A stretch of DNA of 9,612 bases from an uncultured Synechococcus sp. GTDB taxonomy: Bacteria > Cyanobacteriota > Cyanobacteriia > PCC-6307 > Cyanobiaceae. The translations under genes and the position numbers were made by a program. Positions 1-6,410 of the stretch are shown here, one piece after another. Below the pieces are notes generated by a model. The model was not told the DNA's origin. It did no database searches and worked only from the letters and a program-made list of their open reading frames with translations. The stretch's first letter is position 1. Every line of letters starts with the position of its first letter. The stretch spans positions 1 to 9,612 of the forward strand of contig CALGVO010000071.1 of NCBI GenBank assembly GCA_937930135.1, written 5' to 3'.

Positions 1-1367
1 GCGCCGGGGAAGGCGCCGGGGGGTGAGGGAATCGCCAGGGGAAGCATCCCGTCGGGGTCGAGAGGGAAGGTGGGATAGGGATCGGTCGGTGACCAGGTCT
101 CCGCCGGCTCGGAGAGCCGGCGACCCTGAACCCTCTCCAGGCGTTCCACATAGGCCTGCACATCGCGATCCGCGAACCAGGCCTCCAGATCCACCGCATC
201 GGCATCCACGTCGCGGTAGCCGGGCAGCACATCGCGACGCAACCAGGAGCGGCAGTAATCACAGAGTGCCGCCAGATCATCGCCGGGGTGGCGCTTGAGC
301 CAGGTCTGCAACTCAGGATCAGCACTCGCCCGCATCTGGGTCATGGCGTGATCCACATCGCCCAGCAGCAGATCCAGACAGGCCTGAAGCGGATGGGTAT
401 CAAGACCTTCCAGGGGGAGATGACCCAGCCGCTGACGCGCAGCATCGAGACGCTCGGGCTTGCGGCGGGAGAAGCCGGCGGCGGAGAACGCCATCACCGC
501 CAGGAAGGCGGCATCGCTCGACCCCAGCCCCTGCCAGCGCTCAAACAGATCGATCTGCTCCTGCACGGTGAGAAAACGGCGGATCTGCTGGAAAAACAGC
601 TCAAACTCTCCCTGGCTGAGACCGATCTCGCCCTGATCCAGGCCTTCCAGGCCTCCCCGAGCGTTGACCAGCTGATCGAGAAGAGCGAGCCCCTCGCGCC
701 GGGCCTGCTGTTCGGAGAGATCGCGACTGAGCAGGTCGAGAATGCGGTAAGGCTTGAGTTGCTCCAGGCGCTGCTCCAGCACCAGGCGTTGATCCGGCAA
801 TTTGCCGACCCTCTGCAGCAGCTGAAGCCCCTCCCCCAGCAGCCCGGCGGCTGATTCATAACGGCGCTGCTCCTGATCCTGCTCGGCGGCTGCCCGGGAG
901 GCGAGGGCAGCAAGCAGGGCGAGATCGGCCTCGCGACCACTGCCCAGGGCAGGGGCCTGCGGGGGCTGCAGGGCCTGGCGCGCCAACTGAAACGCCTCGT
1001 GGGGCGCGTTGGCCTCCCACAAAAGGATGAGTCCGCCCACTTCACGACTCGACGCCACTTCCAGGCCAGCGGTTTCGCCAGGGTGATCCCGCCCCAGTTC
1101 CATCAGTGCCGCCTCGTAATGGCGACGCCGGGAGGGATCGGTGAGGAGATCGGCAGAAAGGCGGAGGAGATCGGCGCGTTGCTGCAGACCCTCGTGGGTG
1201 AATCCCTGATCGGGAGAGCGATCGATCCTCAGCTGGAGCGTGCGCAGGATCGTTTCGGATTCCGCCGACGGACTGACACCGAGCAGACGGAAATGATCGA
1301 TCGGCAAATCCACCTGCACCGGTGCTGCTGGCTGCAGACTGTAGGCAGAGTCAGGGTTTTTGCCCAT
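1..1367 (-). CDS. zipN: Cell division protein ZipN/Ftn2 (ARC6-like), partial: C-terminus outside the window
   Basis: Reading the minus strand from the ATG at 1367-1365 gives 455 uninterrupted codons to the left edge. In cyanobacteria ZipN/Ftn2, the ancestor of plant ARC6, is an inner-membrane protein that anchors FtsZ and organises the division ring. The N-terminus has a DnaJ-like helical segment at about residues 21-90, opening LPIDHFRLLGVSPSA, but I see no HPD tripeptide, as is usual for this family. A helical middle region contains LKPYRILDLLSRDL (about 205-217). A conserved block at about 367-411 includes ALCDYCRSWLRRDVLPGYRD and AWFADRDVQAYVERLE. A proline-rich linker follows from about 428. 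The expected single membrane span and C-terminal IMS/ARC6-like domain lie beyond position 1. No good Shine-Dalgarno is visible; AAGGGG (1387-1382 on the minus strand) is too far upstream. It is divergent from pdhA. I am confident of the family and less so of the exact start. Confidence 0.9.
   Translation of the reverse strand, partial: MGKNPDSAYSLQPAAPVQVDLPIDHFRLLGVSPSAESETILRTLQLRIDRSPDQGFTHEGLQQRADLLRLSADLLTDPSRRRHYEAALMELGRDHPGETAGLEVASSREVGGLILLWEANAPHEAFQLARQALQPPQAPALGSGREADLALLAALASRAAAEQDQEQRRYESAAGLLGEGLQLLQRVGKLPDQRLVLEQRLEQLKPYRILDLLSRDLSEQQARREGLALLDQLVNARGGLEGLDQGEIGLSQGEFELFFQQIRRFLTVQEQIDLFERWQGLGSSDAAFLAVMAFSAAGFSRRKPERLDAARQRLGHLPLEGLDTHPLQACLDLLLGDVDHAMTQMRASADPELQTWLKRHPGDDLAALCDYCRSWLRRDVLPGYRDVDADAVDLEAWFADRDVQAYVERLERVQGRRLSEPAETWSPTDPYPTFPLDPDGMLPLAIPSPPGAFPG
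102..122. repeat. Perfect 8-bp GC-rich inverted repeat inside zipN
   Basis: CGCCGGCT (102-109) and AGCCGGCG (115-122) are perfect inverted copies around the 5-base loop CGGAG. It lies in the zipN coding sequence just before the proline-rich linker, encoding about RRLSEPAE. No T-run follows on either strand, so it does not look like a simple intrinsic terminator. It may only reflect GC-rich codon choice. Confidence 0.5.
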
Positions 1368-1414
1368 TGGATGTGGGCTGCCCCTTAAAGTTGAGCATCG
1401 ATACGGGCCTGGGG
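1368..1414. promoter_or_regulatory. 47-bp divergent intergenic region of zipN and pdhA
   Basis: This is the only space between the two divergent start codons, so the promoters of both genes must lie here or inside the opposite coding sequence. The one AT-richer patch is CTTTAAG/CTTAAAG around 1384-1390. It could serve as a weak -10 element in either direction, but it matches TATAAT at only about half its positions and no convincing -35 pairs with it. The location is inferred from gene order rather than from a motif. Confidence 0.3.
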
Positions 1415-2506
1415 ATGAGTCAGAACATCGCAGTGAACAGCGATCCCACGACCGCGACAGCCTCCCTGGCAGGGCCCCATGCCGAGCGGTTGTCGTCATT
1501 GGTGACGGCCCAGAGGGCCGAGGTTGATCGAGACACCGGCCTGGCGCTGTATCGCGACATGAGCCTGGGCAGGCGCTTTGAAGACAAATGCGCCGAGATG
1601 TATTACCGCGGCAAGATGTTTGGCTTCGTGCACCTCTACAACGGCCAGGAGGCCGTGAGCACCGGCGTCATCGGCGCCATGAGGCGGCAGCACGACTGGT
1701 TCTGCAGCACGTATCGCGACCACGTGCATGCCCTCAGCGCCGGTGTGCCGGCCCGGGAAGTGATGAGTGAGCTCTTCGGCAAGGCAACCGGTTGCAGCAA
1801 GGGTCGCGGTGGCTCCATGCACCTCTTCTCCAAGCAGCATCACCTTCTCGGTGGCTTCGCCTTCATCGGTGAAGGGATTCCCGTGGCGCTCGGCTCCGCA
1901 TTCACGAGTCGCTACAAGCGCGATGCCCTGGGTGATGCCTCCAGCAATGCCGTCACGGCAGCTTTCTTCGGGGACGGAACCTGCAACAACGGCCAGTTCT
2001 TTGAATGCCTGAACATGGCGCAGCTCTGGAAGCTGCCGATCCTTTTTGTGGTGGAGAACAACAAGTGGGCCATCGGCATGGCCCATGACCGAGCCACCAG
2101 CGATCCGGAGATCTGGCGCAAGGCTGCTGCCTTCGGCATGGCCGGCGAAGAGGTGGATGGCATGGATGTGTTGGCGGTGCGCGCCGCCACCCAACGGGCC
2201 CTGGAGCGGGCCCGGGCCGGGGAAGGTCCCACCCTGCTGGAGTGCCTCACCTACCGCTTCCGCGGCCACTCCCTCGCCGACCCTGACGAACTGCGTGCGG
2301 AAGCGGAAAAACAGTTCTGGGCCCAGCGGGACCCTCTCAAAGCCCTGGAACGCGACCTGGTGGCTGCCGGTTTGGTGACCAATGACGACCTGCGCGCGAT
2401 CGAAAAAGAGATCGATGCCGAAGTGCAGGACTGCGTTGACTTCGCCCTCGCCGCGCCCGAGCCCGACGGGGCCGAGCTCACCCGGTACATCTGGGCGGAG
2501 GACTGA
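1415..2506 (+). CDS. pdhA: Pyruvate dehydrogenase E1 component, alpha subunit
   Basis: This 363-aa protein is the thiamine-diphosphate-binding alpha subunit of the alpha2beta2 E1 enzyme, which decarboxylates pyruvate and passes the acetyl group to the E2 lipoyl domain. The ThDP/Mg motif is at 186-192 (GDGTCNN), followed by GQFFECLNMAQLWKLP and the ENNKWAIG stretch. The active-site loop YRFRGHSLADPDE is at 280-292, and this is the loop whose serine is phosphorylated in mitochondrial enzymes. The length fits the family. I chose ATG 1415 because the open frame upstream (from 1322) runs into zipN and its residues look non-conserved; GGGG directly precedes the ATG, with no standard Shine-Dalgarno. 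The E1 beta gene is not adjacent, so the complex is encoded at separate loci. The stop codon lies 3 bp from the end of the convergent sigma gene. Confidence 0.95.
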   Translation: MSQNIAVNSDPTTATASLAGPHAERLSSLVTAQRAEVDRDTGLALYRDMSLGRRFEDKCAEMYYRGKMFGFVHLYNGQEAVSTGVIGAMRRQHDWFCSTYRDHVHALSAGVPAREVMSELFGKATGCSKGRGGSMHLFSKQHHLLGGFAFIGEGIPVALGSAFTSRYKRDALGDASSNAVTAAFFGDGTCNNGQFFECLNMAQLWKLPILFVVENNKWAIGMAHDRATSDPEIWRKAAAFGMAGEEVDGMDVLAVRAATQRALERARAGEGPTLLECLTYRFRGHSLADPDELRAEAEKQFWAQRDPLKALERDLVAAGLVTNDDLRAIEKEIDAEVQDCVDFALAAPEPDGAELTRYIWAED

Positions 2507-2509
2507 ACC

Positions 2510-3463
2510 TCAGAGGCTCGGCATCCTGCGGGTGAGATTGCGCAGTTTGCGCAGAGCCTTGAGCTCCACCTGACGCACCCGCTCCCGTGACACCTCCATC
2601 AAACGACCGATCTCCGCCAGGGTGTGGCGCTCGTTGCCATTGAGGCCGAAGCGCAGACCCAGCACATACTGCTCCTGTTCGCTGAGGTGGCTGAGCCAGC
2701 GACCGAGCTGTTCGTGATGGATGCTCTGCTCCACCTTGTCGAGGGGCTCGTCGTACGACGAGTCAGCGATCAGATCCCCCAGAAAACTGCGCCCCTCCTC
2801 TCCATTGACAGGAGCATCGAGGCTGCTGGTGGTGAGCGCCTGTCGTAACAAGGCGTCCAGCTCATCCAGGGGCATGTCCATCGCCTCGGCGATCTCCACC
2901 CGGCTGGGCATGGCACCGAGCTTGTGGGCGAGATCGAGGCTGACCTTGCGAATCGTGGTGAGGCGTTCGCTCAGATGCACCGGCAGGCGAATCGTGCGCG
3001 ACTGACAGGCAATCGCCCGGGTCATGCTCTGGCGGATCCACCAGAAGGCGTAGGTGGAAAACTTGTAGCCGCGGGTGGGATCGAATTTTTCAACCGCACG
3101 TTCCAAACCAAGGGATCCCTCCTGAATGAGATCCAGCAACTCCAATCCCTTGCCCTGATATTTCTTCGCAACACTCACAACAAGGCGAAGGTTGGCTTTC
3201 ATCATCCGCTCCTTGGCACGTTTGCCAACGCGAATCATGCGGCGATCGTGGGAACTGAAACCGACATGATCCGGCGCCAGAGTGCCGTCTTCGGTGAGAC
3301 GCATCATTTCCTGAACCTGATTGCCGAGCTCGATTTCCTCAGCGGGGGTGAGCAGAGGAATCCTGCCAATCGTCGCCAGATACCAACTGATCGGGTCGCT
3401 ACTCCGACGACGCTGAGATTCAGCAAGACCGGCTGCCAGGGATGCCATGGATGTCTGCCGCAC
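2510..3463 (-). CDS. Group 2 (type II) RNA polymerase sigma-70 factor
   Basis: This 317-aa sigma-70 protein directs RNA polymerase to promoters. Region 1.1 is missing: only about 22 residues precede region 1.2 (DPISWYLATIGRIPLLTP, 23-40). Region 2 spans about 88-158, with the core-binding DLIQEGSLGL and the -10-recognition helix FSTYAFWWIRQSMTRAI. Region 3 spans about 165-245. Region 4 (about 253-313) contains the -35 helix-turn-helix TLAEIGRLMEVSRERVRQVE. No 1.1 domain together with intact 2.4 and 4.2 marks a non-essential group 2 factor, the class cyanobacteria use for circadian, light and stress responses; which paralogue (SigB, C, D or E type) I cannot say. A cysteine at residue 153 sits in region 2.4 (AIACQSRTIRLPVH), where relatives I recall have a polar residue. 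The start is uncertain: GTG at 3463 or ATG at 3448 (312 aa), neither with a clear Shine-Dalgarno. It lies 112 bp downstream of the NAD(P)H-hydrate repair gene. Confidence 0.93.
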   Translation of the reverse strand: MRQTSMASLAAGLAESQRRRSSDPISWYLATIGRIPLLTPAEEIELGNQVQEMMRLTEDGTLAPDHVGFSSHDRRMIRVGKRAKERMMKANLRLVVSVAKKYQGKGLELLDLIQEGSLGLERAVEKFDPTRGYKFSTYAFWWIRQSMTRAIACQSRTIRLPVHLSERLTTIRKVSLDLAHKLGAMPSRVEIAEAMDMPLDELDALLRQALTTSSLDAPVNGEEGRSFLGDLIADSSYDEPLDKVEQSIHHEQLGRWLSHLSEQEQYVLGLRFGLNGNERHTLAEIGRLMEVSRERVRQVELKALRKLRNLTRRMPSL

Positions 3464-3481
3464 AATTCGTGGGAAAACTGT

Positions 3482-3487
3482 CTTATG
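3482..3487 (-). promoter_or_regulatory. Possible -10 element for the sigma gene
   Basis: On the minus strand the hexamer CATAAG, preceded by a run of T, lies about 18-23 bases before the GTG start and about 33-38 before the internal ATG. It matches TATAAT at four of six positions. No good -35 box is found at 16-18 bp spacing. This is the best -10 candidate in the only spacer able to hold a dedicated sigma promoter. Low confidence. Confidence 0.25.
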
Positions 3488-3507
3488 AAAAATCGGAATG
3501 GCGATGT

Positions 3508-3543
3508 GTTTTCAGCAACCCTTCAGATTCATGAAAGGAAAAC
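3508..3543. repeat. Nested dyad symmetry in the nnrDE-sigma spacer
   Basis: Outer arms GTTTTC (3508-3513) and GAAAAC (3538-3543) are perfect inverted copies. Inside them CCTTCA (3520-3525) and TGAAAGG (3532-3538) pair with one bulged base around a 6-base loop. The inner right arm and the outer right arm share the base at 3538, so the two stems are partly alternative. No T-run directly follows on the minus strand. It could be an operator upstream of the sigma promoter or part of the 3' end of the upstream transcript. Confidence 0.4.
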
Positions 3544-3575
3544 GACACAGAAGCGCCTGAACGACTCCCCAAACC

Positions 3576-5174
3576 TCACGAAAATTGCGGATTCCGCATG
3601 AAATCACCGGCGAACCGCTCTCGTCCGGCTTGCCGTTGTTGCCTTCGGCACAGCCTGGCCAAGGCCTGGGCCACATCTCCAGCGGTACTCGACGCCCTGC
3701 AACGGCGCGCCGCCTCCGCATGCAGCGCCACCGCTGCCGCCAACGCTTCCGCCCCCCAGGTCATGGCCGGTCGCTGCGCCGCCCAGCCAGCCGCGAATCC
3801 AGCCAACACATCTCCCAGACCGGTGCGGGCGACATGGGGATCGGTGTGCAGCAACTGCCTGGCGCTGCCATCCGGCGCGGCGATCACGCTGTGCGCACCT
3901 TTGAGCACCAGCACGGCACCGCTGCAACTGGCGGCCTCCCGGGCTGCCGCGACAGGAGACGACAGCGCAAGGGTGGGGAAAAGACGCCGGAATTCCGCAG
4001 GATGGGGCGTGAGCCAGGTGGGTCCCTGTCGCTGGGTCAACCATCGCCAGCCCCCGGGCGATGCAGCGAGCTGATTCAGGCCATCGGCATCGAGCACGAG
4101 AACGCCGGAGAAGGCCAGCAGGGGAGCCGCGGCCCGATCCCAGTCAGCAGAACCAGGGCCCAGCCCGGGCCCGAGCAACACCGCGTCAAAACGACTCAGG
4201 TCGAGGGCTGCGACGGCCTCGGGCCAGAGCCGCCCAGCCTCAGCGGCAGGGCCTGCAGCTCCAGCCAGCACCACTTCCGGCAACACTTGCCACAGCGTCT
4301 GCGCCACCGCCTCTGGCACCACGGCCTGAATGCTGCCAACACCGCTGGCCAGCGCTCCCCTGAGCGCCAGAAGCGTCGCGCCGCGATAGCGATCACTGCC
4401 AGCGATCACCAGCACCCGACCCCGTTGGTATTTCATCGCCGAACAAGGCGGTTGGGGCCAGGCGAGATCTTGGAGATCTTCCGGTGTCACCCCGAGCAGC
4501 AGGGGGGTGGACGGATCAGGCATCAGGCGATCGGGCCATCCGGCATCGATGCGGTGAAGCTCGCCCACATGCTCCAGGGCCGCATCCTGCACCAACCCCT
4601 CCTTGATCAAGGCCACCGTGAGGGTGGCCCGCGCCACCGCCGCCTCACCCTTGAGGGCGTGGCCGTGATCACCATCCAGACCGGCGGGGAGATCCAGGCT
4701 CACGAGCTGGTGGGGTCGCTGCTGCTGCCGCCGGCGCAGCAGGGAAGCCAGCGCCTGCGGCAGAGGCCGACTCTGGCCAAGACCGAAGAGGGCCTCGATC
4801 CAGAGAGCGGGATCGGCGGGATCGGGAACCGACTCCAGGACGGGGATTCCCAGCCAGCGTGCATGGTCCAGGTGTTGCTGTGTGAGAGACGCCCGAATCG
4901 GCAACGGCAACCAGAGCCGCACCGCCACACCGGCCTGCGCCAGTTCGCGGGCCACCACCAAGCCATCACCGCCGTTATGACCGGGCCCCACCAGCACCAG
5001 CACGCCTGCGTTCAGCCACGTGGGGCGCTCGAGCAGCCAGGCGGCCATCGCCAACCCCACCTTTTCCATCAAAGACGGCACCGGCAGACCACTGGCCAGC
5101 CAGTCCTGCTCTAAAGCCGCCATCAGCTCGCACCTCACCAGCCAGTGGGCAACATCGGGACGGGGCCAGGTCAC
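3576..5174 (-). CDS. nnrD: Bifunctional NAD(P)H-hydrate epimerase / ADP-dependent dehydratase
   Basis: This 532-aa fusion repairs NADHX and NADPHX, the hydrated and inactive forms of NAD(P)H. The N-terminal YjeF_N (NnrE) domain, about residues 15-225, epimerises the R and S hydrates. It shows LMEKVG, the GPGHNGGDGLVVAR signature (63-76), ALFGLGQSRPL and LDLPAGLDGD. The C-terminal ribokinase-like (NnrD) domain, about 228-510, is the dehydratase. It shows GSDRYRGATLLA, LLGPGLGPGS, LDADGLN, LTPHPAEF and TGLGDVLAG (451-459) with the expected catalytic aspartate at 455. The usual G-T/S-G-D reads G-L-G-D here, a small departure that I believe occurs in related picocyanobacteria. The start is GTG 5174; the ATG at 5123 would begin inside the conserved MAALEQDWLASGLP helix and cut its front. 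No Shine-Dalgarno is seen. It is divergent from mnmA and 112 bp upstream of the sigma gene on the same strand. Confidence 0.93.
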   Translation of the reverse strand: MTWPRPDVAHWLVRCELMAALEQDWLASGLPVPSLMEKVGLAMAAWLLERPTWLNAGVLVLVGPGHNGGDGLVVARELAQAGVAVRLWLPLPIRASLTQQHLDHARWLGIPVLESVPDPADPALWIEALFGLGQSRPLPQALASLLRRRQQQRPHQLVSLDLPAGLDGDHGHALKGEAAVARATLTVALIKEGLVQDAALEHVGELHRIDAGWPDRLMPDPSTPLLLGVTPEDLQDLAWPQPPCSAMKYQRGRVLVIAGSDRYRGATLLALRGALASGVGSIQAVVPEAVAQTLWQVLPEVVLAGAAGPAAEAGRLWPEAVAALDLSRFDAVLLGPGLGPGSADWDRAAAPLLAFSGVLVLDADGLNQLAASPGGWRWLTQRQGPTWLTPHPAEFRRLFPTLALSSPVAAAREAASCSGAVLVLKGAHSVIAAPDGSARQLLHTDPHVARTGLGDVLAGFAAGWAAQRPAMTWGAEALAAAVALHAEAARRCRASSTAGDVAQALARLCRRQQRQAGRERFAGDFMRNPQFS

Positions 5175-5199
5175 GAACGGGCAGACGGAACCTCACTAT

Positions 5200-5205
5200 G
5201 GAGAG
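5200..5205 (+). promoter_or_regulatory. Shine-Dalgarno that favours a GTG start for mnmA
   Basis: GGAGAG at 5200-5205 lies 5 bases before the in-frame GTG at 5211. The alternative ATG at 5223 would be 17 bases away, too far for this site. The site therefore argues for the GTG start. Confidence 0.55.
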
Positions 5206-5210
5206 ATCCA

Positions 5211-6410
5211 GTGCCGTCGCCCATGGGTTCAGCTCCGGTCACCGAGGCAGGGCATCAGGCCCTCGCCAAGCTGCGCTGCTGGCCCGGCGAGCATCGGGTG
5301 GCTGTGGGCCTATCCGGCGGCGTCGACAGCTCCCTGACGGCGGCTCTGCTCGTGGAGGCGGGCTGGCAGGTGGAAGGGCTCACCCTCTGGCTGATGAGTG
5401 GCAAGGGAGCCTGCTGCGCCGAAGGGCTGGTGGATGCGGCCGGGATCTGCGACCAACTGGGCATTCCCCACCACGTGGTGGATTTCCGTGCCCATTTCAA
5501 GGAGCAGATCGTCGATTTCCTCGTGCAGGGGTATGGCGAGGGCATCACGCCGCTGCCCTGCTCCCGCTGCAACCGGGAGGTGAAATTCGGCCCGATGCTG
5601 CGCTGGGCACTCGACGAGAGGGGCATTGAGCGCATCGCCACGGGCCATTACGCCCGCATCCGTCATGGCGCCCAGAGCGACAACGGACGCCACCAATTGC
5701 TGCGCGGCTGCGACAGCCATAAAGACCAGAGCTATTTCCTCTACGACCTGCCCCAGGAGGCGCTCGGCCGACTGGTGTTTCCGTTGGGGGAGCTCACCAA
5801 GAGCGACACCCGCCTCGAAGCGGCACGTCTCGGCCTCCGCACCGCAGAGAAAACGGAGAGCCAGGACCTCTGCCTGGCGGATCACCACGGCTCGATGCGG
5901 GCCTTTCTCGACACCTACCTGGCGCCACGTCAGGGAGAGATCGTGCTGCGCGATGGCACCGTGGTGGGTGAGCACGATGGGATCGAACATTTCACCATCG
6001 GCCAGCGCAAAGGACTGGGGGTGGCCTGGAGTGAACCCTTGCACGTGATCCAACTGGATGGTGCCCTGAATCGGGTCGTGGTGGCTCCCCGCCGTGATGC
6101 GGCCCGCGCCGGTGCGGTGGTGGGCGCCGTGAACTGGGTCTCGATCCCTGAGCCGGAGCATCCGATCGATGTGGAGGTGCAGGTGCGCTACCGCAGCGGT
6201 GCCGTTGCGGCACGCCTGACCCCCTTGCCAGCCCATGAAGCCGATGCGGCGGCGGGTCGCCCCCACCGCTGTCGGCTCGACTTTGCGGAGCCACAGTTTT
6301 CGATCACCCCTGGGCAGGCGGCGGTGTTCTACGCGGGGGAACGGCTGCTGGGCGGGGGCCTGATCCAGCCAGACGCTGCCGCAGCACCAGCAGCGCCGCC
6401 AGCAGGGTGA
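5211..6410 (+). CDS. mnmA: tRNA-specific 2-thiouridylase MnmA
   Basis: MnmA adenylates U34 of tRNAs for Lys, Glu and Gln and inserts sulfur from a protein persulfide, forming the 2-thio group of the wobble base. Counted from GTG 5211 the protein has 399 aa. The PP-loop ATP site GLSGGVDSS is at 33-41. LTLWLMSGKGACCAEG follows in the style I recall for cyanobacterial members. Catalytic Cys120 lies in PCSRCNREVKFGPML, then GHYARI and KDQSYFLYDL. The second catalytic Cys221 lies in SQDLCLAD, and GQRKGLGV marks the start of the C-terminal barrel domains. The tail after GGGLI is alanine/proline-rich, and this stretch overlaps lnt. I chose GTG 5211 for its Shine-Dalgarno; ATG 5223 (395 aa) is the alternative. 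The open frame extends back to 5145, but that would overlap the divergent nnrD start. Only about 36 bp separate the two starts. Confidence 0.95.
   Translation: MPSPMGSAPVTEAGHQALAKLRCWPGEHRVAVGLSGGVDSSLTAALLVEAGWQVEGLTLWLMSGKGACCAEGLVDAAGICDQLGIPHHVVDFRAHFKEQIVDFLVQGYGEGITPLPCSRCNREVKFGPMLRWALDERGIERIATGHYARIRHGAQSDNGRHQLLRGCDSHKDQSYFLYDLPQEALGRLVFPLGELTKSDTRLEAARLGLRTAEKTESQDLCLADHHGSMRAFLDTYLAPRQGEIVLRDGTVVGEHDGIEHFTIGQRKGLGVAWSEPLHVIQLDGALNRVVVAPRRDAARAGAVVGAVNWVSIPEPEHPIDVEVQVRYRSGAVAARLTPLPAHEADAAAGRPHRCRLDFAEPQFSITPGQAAVFYAGERLLGGGLIQPDAAAAPAAPPAG
6304..6410. other. 107-bp convergent overlap of mnmA and lnt coding sequences
   Basis: mnmA stops at 6408-6410 (TGA) and lnt, on the other strand, stops at 6306-6304 (TGA), so 107 bp code on both strands. 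The overlap covers the last 35 residues of MnmA, including the conserved end of its barrel (about ITPGQAAVFYAGERLLGGG), and the C-terminal tail of Lnt after its last membrane span. The Lnt side is low-complexity (Pro, Ala, Arg), so it is the less constrained partner. Confidence 0.85.

Noticed and set aside
1..30. Direct repeat GCGCCGGGG at the left edge
   Set aside because: It encodes the Pro/Gly/Ala-rich linker of ZipN on the minus strand; two short copies do not suggest a mobile or recombination site.
288..1388. Plus-strand open frames over the left arm (288-854 and 999-1388) and the minus frame 494-1045
   Set aside because: They are shadows of zipN, whose frame covers the whole stretch with recognisable family motifs.
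1322..1414. Longer pdhA start, 31 residues upstream of ATG 1415
   Set aside because: It would overlap the zipN start region, and the extra residues (Cys-rich, irregular) do not look like an E1 alpha N-terminus.
3585..5114. Long plus-strand open frame (509 codons) fully antisense to the NAD(P)H-hydrate repair gene
   Set aside because: Its translation is rich in Arg, Gln, Pro and His with no recognisable domain, while the opposite strand carries two well-marked enzyme domains. Long open antisense frames are expected in GC-rich DNA.
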